In this document: positions 18,651 to 27,736 of the stretch, in pieces
Layout of the letters: every line of letters begins with the position of its first letter
How positions within the stretch are numbered: position 1 is the first letter of the stretch
Source of the DNA: JAOUJD01 sp963841815
Lineage (GTDB): Bacteria > Pseudomonadota > Gammaproteobacteria > Burkholderiales > Burkholderiaceae_F
Length of the DNA stretch: 64,000 nt
Assembly (NCBI GenBank): GCA_963841815.1
Contig: CAWJEE010000015.1
Span: 1-64,000 of the forward strand
Reading direction: 5' to 3'
The notes under the pieces: model-generated
What the model saw: the letters and a program-made list of their open reading frames with translations, nothing else
Told to the model about the DNA's origin: nothing
Database searches by the model: none
Translations under genes and position numbers: made by a program

Positions 18651-19643
18651 CTAAGCCTGGGCCGCCGCGCGGCGATGCGTCCACCACTCGTTGAACTCGC
18701 CGACGATGCCGCGCCGGAACGACATCACGCAGATCACGAAGATCAGGCCGGTCACGACGGTGACGGATTCGCCGAGGCCGTTGAACCATTCGATGCCGGT
18801 GGTGCGGCCGAGGAACATGCCGATGTCGCCGACCTTGTTCTCCAGTGCGACGATCACCACCGCGCCAAGAATCGGTCCGAGCATCGTTCCCATGCCGCCG
18901 ACAAGCACCATCAGGACCACCAGCCCGGAGGTAGCCCAGTGCGCATCGGTGAGCGTGGCGAAGCCGAGGACCAGGGTCTTGGTCGCGCCGGCCAGGCCCG
19001 CAAGGGCGGCCGAGAGCACGAACCCGAGCAACTTGAAGCGCGCAGTGTCGTAGCCGAGCGACATCGCACGCGGTTCGTTCTCGCGAATGGCCTTCAGCAC
19101 CTGGCCGAACGGCGAATGCACCGTGCGGTAGATCAGCAGGAACGACAGCACGAAGATTCCCAGCACCAGGTAATACAGCGCGAGGTCGTTTTCGAGATCG
19201 ACGACCCCGAGGAACTTGCCGCGCGGCACGCTCTGCAATCCGTCCTCGCCGCCGGTGAACGGCGCCTGCAGGAAGAAGAAGAACAGCATCTGCGCAAGAG
19301 CGAGCGTGATCATGGTGAAGTAGATGCCGCTGCGTCGGATCGCCAGCGCACCAATCACGAAGCCCAGCGCCGCGCCGCTCAACAGGCCTATAAGCAGCCC
19401 CACTTCGGTCGGTACGCCCCAGTACTTGAGCGAGTGACCAGCGGCGTACGCCGCACCGCCGAGAAACGCCGCGTGGCCGAAGGACAGCAGTCCGGTGAAA
19501 CCGATCAGCAGGTTGAAGGCGCACGCGAACAGCGCGAAGCACATCACCTTCATCACGAACACGGGATAGGCGCCGAAGAAGGGCAGGATCGCGACGATCG
19601 CGAACAGCGCCAGGTAGACGACGAACTCCTTCGAGAGCCGCAC
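18651..19643 (-). CDS. livM: Branched-chain amino-acid-type ABC permease LivM
   Basis: 330 residues with about eight membrane helices. The conserved FNLLIGFTGLLSFGHAAFLG lies near residue 45 and LAGLAGATKTLVLGF is the EAA-like loop. It starts at a GTG one base after the livH stop. LivM and LivH form the membrane channel of HAAT-family importers for branched-chain amino acids or small aromatic and carboxylic acids. It is the last gene before a strong terminator. Confidence 0.93.
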   Translation of the reverse strand: MRLSKEFVVYLALFAIVAILPFFGAYPVFVMKVMCFALFACAFNLLIGFTGLLSFGHAAFLGGAAYAAGHSLKYWGVPTEVGLLIGLLSGAALGFVIGALAIRRSGIYFTMITLALAQMLFFFFLQAPFTGGEDGLQSVPRGKFLGVVDLENDLALYYLVLGIFVLSFLLIYRTVHSPFGQVLKAIRENEPRAMSLGYDTARFKLLGFVLSAALAGLAGATKTLVLGFATLTDAHWATSGLVVLMVLVGGMGTMLGPILGAVVIVALENKVGDIGMFLGRTTGIEWFNGLGESVTVVTGLIFVICVMSFRRGIVGEFNEWWTHRRAAAQA

Positions 19644-19644
19644 G

Positions 19645-20532
19645 CTATTTCTCCTTGCCGAACAGGCCGGCGGGCCGGATCAGCAGCACGATCGCCATGA
19701 TCACGAAGACCACGGTCGACGAGGCCTCGGGGTAGAAGACCCGCGTGAAACCCTCGATCACGCCGAGCCCCAGGCCGGTGAGGATCGATCCCATGATGGA
19801 GCCCATGCCGCCGATCACCACCACGGCGAACACGACGATGATCAGGTTGCTCCCCATCAGCGGCTGCACCTGGAGGATGGGCGCGGCCAGCACGCCGGCG
19901 AAGCCCGCGAGCGCGACGCCGAAGCCGTAAGTCAGCGTGACCATCAGCGGCACGTTCACGCCGAACGCCTGCGTCAGCTGCGCGTTCTCGGTCCCGGCGC
20001 GCAGCAGCGCGCCGAGCTTGGTGCGCTCGATGACGAACCAGGTCCCGAAGCACACGATGAGCGACGCGACCACGACCCACCCCCGGTAGTTGGGCATGAT
20101 CATGAACCCGAGGTTCGTGGCGCCTTCCAGTTGTTCGGGCACGCTGTAGGGAAGGCCCGACACGCCGTAGAAGGAGCGGAAGAATCCCTCGATCAGCAGC
20201 ACCAGACCGAAGGTCAGCAGCAGCCCGTAAAGGTGATCGAGCTTGTAGAGGTGCCGCAGGAGGAGCTTCTCGATGATGATGCCGAACACGCCGACCAGCA
20301 GCGGCGCAACGGCCAGCATCACCCAGTAATTGAGGCCGAAGTAGGTCAGGCCCATCCAGGCGAAGATCGCGCCCATCATGTAAAGCGCGCCGTGGGCGAA
20401 GTTGATGACGTTCAGCAGCCCGAAGATGACGGCGAGTCCGAGCGACAGCATCGCGTAGAACGAGCCGTTGACCAGCCCCAGCAGCAGCTGGGACAGCAGC
20501 GCGGGCAGTGGAATGCCGAAGAGTTCAGTCAT
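19645..20532 (-). CDS. livH: Branched-chain amino-acid-type ABC permease LivH
   Basis: 295 residues. Motifs are QLLLGLVNGSFYAMLSLGLA, FGLLNVINFAHGALYMMGA and VALAGFAGVLAAPILQVQPL, the last being the loop that contacts the ATPases. The ATG at 20532 is preferred. An upstream GTG at 20553 would lie inside the hairpin between livK and livH. The gene lies between livK and livM. Confidence 0.93.
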   Translation of the reverse strand: MTELFGIPLPALLSQLLLGLVNGSFYAMLSLGLAVIFGLLNVINFAHGALYMMGAIFAWMGLTYFGLNYWVMLAVAPLLVGVFGIIIEKLLLRHLYKLDHLYGLLLTFGLVLLIEGFFRSFYGVSGLPYSVPEQLEGATNLGFMIMPNYRGWVVVASLIVCFGTWFVIERTKLGALLRAGTENAQLTQAFGVNVPLMVTLTYGFGVALAGFAGVLAAPILQVQPLMGSNLIIVVFAVVVIGGMGSIMGSILTGLGLGVIEGFTRVFYPEASSTVVFVIMAIVLLIRPAGLFGKEK

Positions 20533-20540
20533 TGCAGCCG

Positions 20541-20574
20541 TCAGAAAAGACACCGGGCGGTTGCCCGCCCGGTG
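20541..20574 (-). terminator. Intercistronic hairpin/attenuator between livK and livH
   Basis: CACCGGGCGG and CCGCCCGGTG form a perfect 10-bp stem with a 4-nt loop. On the minus strand TCTTTTCTG follows, so it looks like an intrinsic terminator inside the operon. It probably lets only part of the transcripts continue into livH and livM, giving more binding protein than permease, and it may protect the livK mRNA end. Confidence 0.75.
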
Positions 20575-20585
20575 CGTTCACACGA

Positions 20586-21800
20586 TTACTTCTTGACCAG
20601 CGGACACTTCGAATTCGCGAGCTTCGTGTACGCCTCGTCGCCCGGAATCGTCTGCGCCAGCCGGAAGTAGTCCCACGGCTCCTTCGACTCGCCCGGCGCC
20701 TTCACCTGCATCAGGTACATGTCGTGCACCATGCGGCCGTCCGCGCGGATCACGCCGTTCTTGGTGAACATGTCGCTGATCTTCGCCTTCTTGAGCTGCG
20801 CCATGACGGCATCGGCGTCGTCCGTCCCTGCCGCCTTCACCGCCTTCAGGTAGGTGGTGACCGCGGAGTAGTCCCCGGCCTGCAGCATCGAAGGCATCCG
20901 CTTCATCTTGTCGAAGAAGCGGCGGCCCCATTCACGCGACTCGGGCGTCTGGTTCCAGTACCAGCCATCGGTAAGGTACATGCCCTGGGTGGTCTTCAGG
21001 CCCAGGCTGTGGATGTCGTTGATGAACATCAGAAGGCCGGCAAGCTTCATGTTCTTCGTGATGCCGAACTCGTTGGCCGCCTTGATCGAGTTGATCGTGT
21101 CGCCGCCTGCATTCGCGAGGCCGAGGATCTGCGCCTTGCTGTTCTGCGCCTGCAGCAGGAACGCGGAGAAGTCCGACGCGCTCAGCGGGTGGCGCACCGC
21201 GCCGACCACCGTGCCGCCGTTGGCCTTCACCACGTCGCCTGTGTCTTTCTCCAGCGAGTGCCCGAACGCGTAGTCGGCGGTGAGGAAGTACCAGGTCTTG
21301 CCGCCGCTCTTGACGACCGCCGCGCCGGTGCCGTTGGCGAGCGCGACCGTGTCGTACGCGTAGTGCACCGTGTACGGCGTGCAGTCCTCGTTCGTCAGCC
21401 GCGAGGTCGCCGCGCCGACGGAGAAGTACGGCCGCTTCTTCTCGGCCGCCACCTTGGCGGACGCGAGCGCGGTCGAAGAGTTGGTCCCGCCGATGATCAC
21501 GTCCGCTCCGGCCTGGTCGATCCACTCACGCACCTTCGACGAGGCGATGTCCGCCTTGTTCTGGTGGTCGGCGAAGACGAGTTCGATCTTCTTGCCGGGG
21601 AACTCCTTCTGCATGTCGGCGATCGCCATGCGGATCGCCTCGACGCCGCCCTGGCCGTCGATGTCCGAGTACAGCGAAGACATGTCGGTGACGAAGCCGA
21701 TCACGATCTTGTCGCCCGACAGCTTCTGCGCCTGCGCGCTGCCGACGCCGAATGCCAACCCGCACATTGCAAGCGCGGCACAGATTTTCTTCATCTTCAC
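20586..21800 (-). CDS. ABC transporter substrate-binding protein (type 1 periplasmic)
   Basis: 404 residues. A Sec signal (ICAALAMCGLAFGVGSAQAQ) precedes the Leu/Ile/Val-binding fold: IVIGFVTDMSSLYSDIDGQG, ADVIIGGTNSSTALASAKVA and WYFLTADYAFGHSLEKD. The GTG at 21800 has a strong GAGGAGGAG site; an in-frame ATG lies at 21794. Close betaproteobacterial relatives often bind aromatic or other carboxylates rather than amino acids, so the ligand is left open. A terminator-like hairpin follows, suggesting higher expression than the permeases. Confidence 0.92.
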   Translation of the reverse strand: MKMKKICAALAMCGLAFGVGSAQAQKLSGDKIVIGFVTDMSSLYSDIDGQGGVEAIRMAIADMQKEFPGKKIELVFADHQNKADIASSKVREWIDQAGADVIIGGTNSSTALASAKVAAEKKRPYFSVGAATSRLTNEDCTPYTVHYAYDTVALANGTGAAVVKSGGKTWYFLTADYAFGHSLEKDTGDVVKANGGTVVGAVRHPLSASDFSAFLLQAQNSKAQILGLANAGGDTINSIKAANEFGITKNMKLAGLLMFINDIHSLGLKTTQGMYLTDGWYWNQTPESREWGRRFFDKMKRMPSMLQAGDYSAVTTYLKAVKAAGTDDADAVMAQLKKAKISDMFTKNGVIRADGRMVHDMYLMQVKAPGESKEPWDYFRLAQTIPGDEAYTKLANSKCPLVKK

Positions 21801-21833
21801 GTTGTCTCCTCCTCAAAGGGAAGTGTTGGTTGA

Positions 21834-22538
21834 TCAAACTCCAAGGAGCTCGTGCAGCGTCGATTCCTTCTCCCGCAGCTGGGCCGCGGCAAAGGTTTCG
21901 ACGATGCGTCCGTGCTCCATGACATAGAAACGGTCGGCCAGGGGCGCCGCGAAGCGGAAATTCTGTTCGACCATCACGACCGTGTAACCCTTGGCCTTCA
22001 GCATCCGGATCATCTCGCCGAGCTTGGCGACGATGACGGGCGCGAGGCCCTCCGAGATCTCGTCGAGCAGCAGCAGGTGGGCACCGGTGCGCAGGATCCG
22101 GGCCACCGCGAGCATCTGCTGCTCGCCGCCGGACAGCCGCGAGCCCTGGCTCTTCGCCCGCTCCTTCAGGTTCGGGAACATCCCGTAGATCTCTTCGATG
22201 CTCATGCCGCCCTCGGCCGCGACGCGCGGCGGCAGCAGCAGGTTCTCTTCGCACGAGAGGCTGGCGAAGATGCCGCGCTCCTCCGGGCAGTAGCCGATGC
22301 CGAGGTGGGCGATCCGGTGAGTGGCCATTCCGATGGTCTCGGCGCCGTTGACCTTGATCGAGCCCTTCCGCGTGCCGGTCAACCCCATGACCGCGCGCAG
22401 CGTCGTCGTCCGTCCGGCCCCGTTGCGTCCGAGCAGCGTGACCACTTCGCCCTCGTTCACGTGCAGGTCGACGCCGTGCAGGATGTGCGACTCGCCGTAC
22501 CAGGCGTGCAGGTTCTTGATCTCGAGCGCCGTCGCCAT
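21834..22538 (-). CDS. livF: ABC transporter ATPase LivF (Walker A Lys replaced by Arg)
   Basis: 234 residues from the ATG one base after the livG stop. The signature LSGGEQQMLAVARIL, Walker B HLLLLDEISEGLAP and switch His-region VMVEQNFRFA are intact. The P-loop reads GRNGAGRTTTLRAV: the usually invariant Lys is Arg, encoded CGG at about 22415. A Lys-to-Arg change needs more than one base here, so a single sequencing error is unlikely. Some Liv ATPases of this class may tolerate Arg, but reduced nucleotide binding at one site is possible. It pairs with LivG, whose P-loop is normal. Confidence 0.92.
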   Translation of the reverse strand: MATALEIKNLHAWYGESHILHGVDLHVNEGEVVTLLGRNGAGRTTTLRAVMGLTGTRKGSIKVNGAETIGMATHRIAHLGIGYCPEERGIFASLSCEENLLLPPRVAAEGGMSIEEIYGMFPNLKERAKSQGSRLSGGEQQMLAVARILRTGAHLLLLDEISEGLAPVIVAKLGEMIRMLKAKGYTVVMVEQNFRFAAPLADRFYVMEHGRIVETFAAAQLREKESTLHELLGV

Positions 22539-22539
22539 G

Positions 22540-23319
22540 TCAGTGCCCGATGCCTTCCAGCTGCGCATCGGACGTGCCCATGTAGGCCTCCATCACGGCC
22601 GGGTTCTTCGACACGCTCGAGTACGGCCCTTCCGCGAGGACGGCGCCCCGTGCGAGCACGGTGATGGTGTCGGCGATGCTCGAGACGACGTTCATGTTGT
22701 GCTCGACCATCAGCACCGTGCGCCCCGCAGCCACCCGCTTGATCAGTTCAGTGACGCGGGCAACATCCTCGTGACCCATGCCCTGCGTCGGCTCGTCGAG
22801 CAGCATCAGTTCGGGTTCGGTGGCGAGCGTGGTCGCGATCTCGAGCGCGCGCTTGCGCCCGTATGGCAGCGACACCGTCTCCGTCGAGGCGAACGAACGA
22901 AGGTCCACCTGGTCGAGCAGCGCGAGCGCACGGTCGTTCAGGTGGTCGAGCGAACGCTCGCTGCGCCAGAACTGGAACGACAGGCCGGTCGGCCGTTGCA
23001 GCGCGATCCGCACGTTCTCCAGCGCAGTCAGGTGCGGAAACACGGAAGAGATCTGGTACGAACGCACGATGCCCCGCCGCGCGATGTGCTCTGGCGTGTC
23101 CTTCGTGATGTCTTCGCCGTTGAACAGGATGTACCCGCGCGTCGGCGTCAGGAACTTGGTCAGCAGGTTGAAGCAGGTGGTCTTGCCGGCCCCGTTGGGG
23201 CCGATCAGCGCGTGGATGGTCCCGCGCACGATCTTCAGGTTGACGTCGCTCACCGCGACGAAGCCCTTGAACTCCTTCGTCAGGCCGCGCGTTTCGAGGA
23301 TGATGTCGGAGGCGTTCAT
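22540..23319 (-). CDS. livG: ABC transporter ATPase LivG
   Basis: 259 residues. Walker A is GPNGAGKTTCFNLLTKFLTP, Walker B is LMLLDEPTQGMG, and the signature loop LPYGRKRALEIATTLA is the LivG-type variant. The C-terminal extension VMEAYMGTSDAQLEGIG is typical. It energises import together with LivF. It starts 39 bases after the alcohol dehydrogenase stop, so all six genes probably share a transcript. Confidence 0.93.
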   Translation of the reverse strand: MNASDIILETRGLTKEFKGFVAVSDVNLKIVRGTIHALIGPNGAGKTTCFNLLTKFLTPTRGYILFNGEDITKDTPEHIARRGIVRSYQISSVFPHLTALENVRIALQRPTGLSFQFWRSERSLDHLNDRALALLDQVDLRSFASTETVSLPYGRKRALEIATTLATEPELMLLDEPTQGMGHEDVARVTELIKRVAAGRTVLMVEHNMNVVSSIADTITVLARGAVLAEGPYSSVSKNPAVMEAYMGTSDAQLEGIGH

Positions 23320-23358
23320 CGCGTTCGTTGTTGTCTTCCGTAACCGGCACCCGTCCGC

Positions 23359-24483
23359 TCAGGCGGAGGCGGCGAGCATAGCAACGTAATCCGCGTGCGA
23401 GGCGATCCGCGGGTTCGTCACGTGGCAATGGTCCTTCAGCGCGTGAGAGGCGATGTCTTCATAGAGCTCCGAGCCGATTCCCATCGCTCCGAGGCCGGAC
23501 GGCAGCCCCAGCCGTCGGTTGAGATCACGGATCGAGCGGGCCAGTGCCGCGCCGCCACGCACACCGAAGACATCGGCGATGGCCTGGACCTTCTCCGGCA
23601 CGACGACCTCGTTGAACTTGACGACCTCGGGCAGGAGCACGGCGTTGAGCGTGCCGTGATGCGGACCGATCGGCAGCGCACCAAGGGCGTGCGACAGCGA
23701 GTGGACGGCGCCGAGCCCCTTCTGGAAGGCCATCGCTCCCTGCATCGAAGCGCTCATCATGTTCCAGCGCGCTTCGCGATCGGTTGGCTGGTTCACCGCC
23801 CGGTCGATGTGCTTCAGCGCCCGCACCAACCCATCGTGGGCAATCGCGTCGGCCGGCGGATTCACGGCCTTCGACAGGAAGGTCTCGACGCAGTGCGCCA
23901 CTGCGTCCATGCCGGTAGCGGCCGTCAGCTTCGGCGGCAGCCCATACGTCAGTTCCGGGTCGCAGATCGCGGTCTTTGGCACCAGATGCCACGAGTGAAA
24001 GCCGAGCTTGCGGCCGTCGTCGAGGATGATGATGGCCCCCCGCGCCACCTCGCTGCCAGTGCCCGCCGTCGTCGGAATGGCGATCAGCGGAGCAACGCCC
24101 GGCGTGATCTTCGGGCTGCCGCCGAGGATGGTCGCGTACTCGGCCAGCGCGCCGGGATGGGTCGCCATGATGGCGACGCCCTTGGCGAGGTCGATCGGGC
24201 TGCCGCCCCCAAGCGCCACGAGCCCGTCGGCATCGTGGGCACGGTAGGCCTCGACCGCCTTCATCACGGCCGCCTCCGTGGGGTTCGACGGCGTCTCGTC
24301 GAACACGGCGACGGGCAGGTCACCGAGGGCCGACTCGAGTCGCTCGAGCAGCCCGGCGGCGACCACACCGCGATCGGTGCAGACCAGCGGACGACGAATG
24401 CCGGCGCGCTCGCACTCGGAGCGCGCAAGCGCAATCGCCCCGAAGTCGAACTGGACCTGCGTGATGTAGTAGATCAGCCCCAA
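23359..24483 (-). CDS. Iron-containing alcohol dehydrogenase
   Basis: 374 residues. The NAD-binding GGGSPIDLAKGVAI and PTTAGTGSEVARGAII are group III ADH signatures. The metal site is supplied by DAVAHCVETF, HSLSHALGA and HHGTLNAVLLP. The frame is open further upstream, but a TTG at 24483 with an AGGAG site six bases away matches the family start (GLIYYITQVQFDFGAI). It is probably the first gene of the liv operon. This suggests the imported compound or its product is an alcohol, aldehyde or maleylacetate-like ketone; maleylacetate reductases are close relatives. The exact substrate is unknown. Confidence 0.85.
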   Translation of the reverse strand: MGLIYYITQVQFDFGAIALARSECERAGIRRPLVCTDRGVVAAGLLERLESALGDLPVAVFDETPSNPTEAAVMKAVEAYRAHDADGLVALGGGSPIDLAKGVAIMATHPGALAEYATILGGSPKITPGVAPLIAIPTTAGTGSEVARGAIIILDDGRKLGFHSWHLVPKTAICDPELTYGLPPKLTAATGMDAVAHCVETFLSKAVNPPADAIAHDGLVRALKHIDRAVNQPTDREARWNMMSASMQGAMAFQKGLGAVHSLSHALGALPIGPHHGTLNAVLLPEVVKFNEVVVPEKVQAIADVFGVRGGAALARSIRDLNRRLGLPSGLGAMGIGSELYEDIASHALKDHCHVTNPRIASHADYVAMLAASA

Positions 24484-24696
24484 TACGGTCTCCTGCGTAT
24501 GGGCACTGCAATCGATGACGCCCGCCCGACTGGCCTCGTATCGGGCCTTGCGGGGGCCGGCCAGTATCTTCGCAAAGCAACATCGGTGCAAGGCGACGGG
24601 TCAAGGTGAAACCCGAACAGGCTTGCTATTGTTCCGGCCGCAACCTCGCACGGCTTTCCCGATGACCTCAACGAACGCGCCCAGCGGATCGCCAAC

Positions 24697-25587
24697 ATGG
24701 GTGCACTGACGCGACTGCTGAACGTGCCGGCGCTGATCCGGCACCTGAGCCAGAACCGGGCCGGACGTTCCGTGTGGGACCCGGCGGACGACCTCGAACT
24801 CGCGCTGTACGGGGCGGTCTTCGGCAACAACTTCCTGCATTACGGTTATTTCCCCGAGCCGCCCGCCGATCCCGAGTCGATCAGCCTCGCCGATGCGAAG
24901 CAGGCGATGGACGACTATGCGTCGCTGCTGGTCGAGCGGGTGCAGCCGGGAGAGCGCGTGCTCGACATCGGCTGCGGCATGGGCGGCTTGCTGGCGCGAC
25001 TCGACGCGGCCGGCGCCCGTCCCACCGGACTCACGCCGAACCGCTCGCACGCCGCGCACATCCGCGCCCACTGGCCGCACATCCCGCTGCTCGAAGGCAC
25101 GCTGGAATCGTTCGACCCGCGGCAGCGGCCGGAGCGCTTCGAGACGGTCATCAATTCCGAGTCGTTCCAGTACATCGCGCTCGACGAGGGCATCGAGCGA
25201 GTGAAGGCATTCCTCGCGCCGGGCGGGCGGTGGATCGTGATCGACTACTTCCGGCTGAGGCCCGATTCGAAGAACCGGTCGGGCCATCTACTCACGGACT
25301 TCGACTCCGCGATCGCCCGGCACGGCCTGGAGGTCGTCGAGCGCGTCGATGTCACGGACAACGTCGTGCCATCGCTCGCCTACGCCCGCGTGCTCGCCGA
25401 GCGCTTCGCGCTGCCAGTCGCCCACTTCTTCAGCGAGAAGTTCTTCCTGCGTCATCCGTTCCTGGGCTACCTGTTCCAGCCCAGCGTCCGCGAGAAGCTT
25501 TCGAATATGCGCCTCGACACGCTCGACCCCGAGGTGTTCAAGCGCGAGAAGCGCTACCTGCTGTACGTGCTGCAGCCGAAGGCGTAG
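24697..25587 (+). CDS. SAM-dependent methyltransferase, cyclopropane-synthase-like fold
   Basis: 296 residues. The SAM motif VLDIGCGMGGLLARLDAAG lies near residue 89, followed by GARPTGLTPNRSHAAHI and INSESFQYIALDEGIERVKA. The Cys/Gly-rich motif I and the flow ALYGAVFGNNFLHYGYF resemble small-molecule or fatty-acid methyltransferases (Methyltransf_11/CMAS type). No membrane segment is seen. It is divergent from the alcohol dehydrogenase and ends at a bidirectional terminator shared with pckG. The substrate is unknown. Confidence 0.75.
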   Translation: MGALTRLLNVPALIRHLSQNRAGRSVWDPADDLELALYGAVFGNNFLHYGYFPEPPADPESISLADAKQAMDDYASLLVERVQPGERVLDIGCGMGGLLARLDAAGARPTGLTPNRSHAAHIRAHWPHIPLLEGTLESFDPRQRPERFETVINSESFQYIALDEGIERVKAFLAPGGRWIVIDYFRLRPDSKNRSGHLLTDFDSAIARHGLEVVERVDVTDNVVPSLAYARVLAERFALPVAHFFSEKFFLRHPFLGYLFQPSVREKLSNMRLDTLDPEVFKREKRYLLYVLQPKA

Positions 25588-25600
25588 CGCCCGGGATAGA

Positions 25601-25629
25601 GAAAAGGCCGCCCGCGGGCGGCCTTTCTC
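25601..25629. terminator. Bidirectional terminator between methyltransferase and pckG
   Basis: AAAGGCCGCC and GGCGGCCTTT form a 10-bp stem around a CGCG loop, with T-rich sequence on the plus side (TTTCTCG) and the minus side (TTTTCTC). It lies between two convergent genes and suits both. Confidence 0.88.
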
Positions 25630-25645
25630 GTTGCGGCGGGCCAGG

Positions 25646-27490
25646 TCAGGCGGCGAGCCGCTGCTCCAGCGCGCTGCGCGTCGCCTGCAGTTCGCGCGGC
25701 AGGCGCGGCTCCAGCTTCGCGAACAGCTCGCTGTGCAGCGCAATCTCCTTGCGCCAGTCGTCGAGGTTCACCGCCGTGATGCGGTCGTACTGCGCGCGTG
25801 GGAACTCGAGGCCCGTCCACAGCAGGTCCTCATACCGCGGCGAGACGCCGAACAGATGCTCAGCGCCGCCCGCGTGCCCCTCGACGCGATCGACGATCCA
25901 CTTGAGCACCCGCATGTTCTCGCCGAAGCCGGGCCACACGAACTTGCCGTTCTCGTCGGTCCGGAACCAGTTCACGGTGAAGATCTTCGGCAGTTTCGCA
26001 CCGCTGCGCCCAAGCTTCTCGCCGAGCGCGATCCAGTGGCCGAAGTGGTCGCCCATGTTGTAGCCGCAGAACGGCAGCATCGCGAACGGGTCGCGGCGCA
26101 GCACGCCCTGGGCACCCTGCTGGGCCGCCGTGGTCTCGGATCCCATCGTCGCGGCCATGTAGACGCCCTCGACCCAGTCGCGCGCCTCGGTCACGAGCGG
26201 GACGGTCGTCGACCGACGGCCGCCGAACAGGAAGGCGTCGATCGCCACGCCGTCCGGGTTCTCCCAGTCCACGTCGATCGACGGGCACTGGCTGGCGGCG
26301 ACCGTGAAGCGCGCGTTGGGGTGCGCGGCCTTCCGGCCCGCCTTGCCGTCTTCCGGCGTCCAGTCCTTGCCTTGCCAGTCGATCACGTGCTCCGGCGCGG
26401 GGCCCATGCCTTCCCACCACACGTCGCCGTCGTCGGTCAGCGCGACGTTGGTGTAGATGACGTTCTCGTGCAGCATGGCCATCGCGTTGTGGTTCGTCTT
26501 CTCCGACGTGCCTGGCGCGACGCCGAAGCAGCCAGCCTCCGGGTTGATCGCGTACAGGCGGCCGTCTGCGCCCGGCTTGATCCAGGCGATGTCCTCGCCG
26601 ATCGTCGTCACCTTCCAGCCTTCGAACGCCGGCGGCGGAATCAGCATGGCGAAGTTGGTCTTGCCGCAGGCCGACGGGAAAGCCGCGGCGATGTGGTACT
26701 TCTTTCCTTTCGGCGGCGTCACAGCCAGGATGAGCATGTGCTCGGCGAGCCAGCCATCGTCACGGCCCATCGTCGATGCGATGCGCAGCGCCAGGCACTT
26801 CTTCCCGAGCAGCGCGTTGCCGCCGTAGCCGGAGCCGTAGGACCAGATCTCCCGCGTTTCCGGGAAGTGCACGATGTACTTGGTTTCGCTGCATGGCCAC
26901 GGCACGTCCTTCTCGCCTTCCGCCAGCGGCTTGCCGACCGAGTGGACGCACGGGACGAACGCGCCGTCGGTGCCGAGCAGGTCGATCACTGCGCGGCCCA
27001 TGCGCGTCATGATGCGCATGTTCACGGCCACGTAAGCGCTGTCGGACAGTTCGACCCCGATCTGGGAAATGTGGCTGCCGAGCGGCCCCATCGAAAACGG
27101 CACGACGTACATCGTGCGGCCGCGCATGCATCCGGCGAACAGGCCGTTCAGCGTCGCGCGCATCTCGGCCGGCGCCATCCAGTTGTTCGTGGGACCGGCA
27201 TCCTCCTTCTGCTCGCTGCAAATGAAGGTGCGGTCCTCGACGCGCGCCACGTCGCTCGGGTCCGACAGCGCCAGATAACTGTTGGGACGCTTCTCCGGGT
27301 TCAGGCGCGTGAACGTCCCGGATTGCACCAGCTCTTCACAGAGCCGGTCGTACTCGGCCTGCGAGCCGTCACACCACACGACGCGATCGGGCCGGGTCAG
27401 GCGGGCCATGTCGGCCACCCAGGCGATCAGCTTCTTGTTCCTGACGTACGGGGGGGCGGCGGCCGCCTGCCCCGATAGCACTGCGCTCAT
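25646..27490 (-). CDS. pckG: Phosphoenolpyruvate carboxykinase, GTP type
   Basis: 614 residues, the length of GTP-dependent PEPCK. Key blocks are GCMRGRTMYVVPFSMGPLGS, the kinase-1a loop FPSACGKTNFAML with its reactive Cys, TTIGEDIAWIKPG, and FGGRRSTTVPLV. It converts oxaloacetate plus GTP to phosphoenolpyruvate at the entry to gluconeogenesis. The ATG at 27490 has a GGAGG site; the frame is open upstream but not family-like. It stands alone between a terminator and a divergent dehydrogenase gene. Confidence 0.97.
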   Translation of the reverse strand: MSAVLSGQAAAAPPYVRNKKLIAWVADMARLTRPDRVVWCDGSQAEYDRLCEELVQSGTFTRLNPEKRPNSYLALSDPSDVARVEDRTFICSEQKEDAGPTNNWMAPAEMRATLNGLFAGCMRGRTMYVVPFSMGPLGSHISQIGVELSDSAYVAVNMRIMTRMGRAVIDLLGTDGAFVPCVHSVGKPLAEGEKDVPWPCSETKYIVHFPETREIWSYGSGYGGNALLGKKCLALRIASTMGRDDGWLAEHMLILAVTPPKGKKYHIAAAFPSACGKTNFAMLIPPPAFEGWKVTTIGEDIAWIKPGADGRLYAINPEAGCFGVAPGTSEKTNHNAMAMLHENVIYTNVALTDDGDVWWEGMGPAPEHVIDWQGKDWTPEDGKAGRKAAHPNARFTVAASQCPSIDVDWENPDGVAIDAFLFGGRRSTTVPLVTEARDWVEGVYMAATMGSETTAAQQGAQGVLRRDPFAMLPFCGYNMGDHFGHWIALGEKLGRSGAKLPKIFTVNWFRTDENGKFVWPGFGENMRVLKWIVDRVEGHAGGAEHLFGVSPRYEDLLWTGLEFPRAQYDRITAVNLDDWRKEIALHSELFAKLEPRLPRELQATRSALEQRLAA

Positions 27491-27736
27491 TGGTCCTGCC
27501 TCCAAGGTCGTCGCCTTGTCCCTCGGCGAGGGCGAAGCGATCGTGATTCTTGCCACTTCGTGGCTTGTGGCCGCGAGCAACCGGCGGGCGGCGGATGGCC
27601 GCGGAGCGACGGGTTGCGGGAAAGCGGGTTATTTTAGCCGGGGCCCCCGACCCGACCAAGGCAGGCGAACGAGCATGCCCCGGGCCGGATCCGACGAACG
27701 GCGGCCCCCGCTCCCACACAACCCCGGAACCCCACG

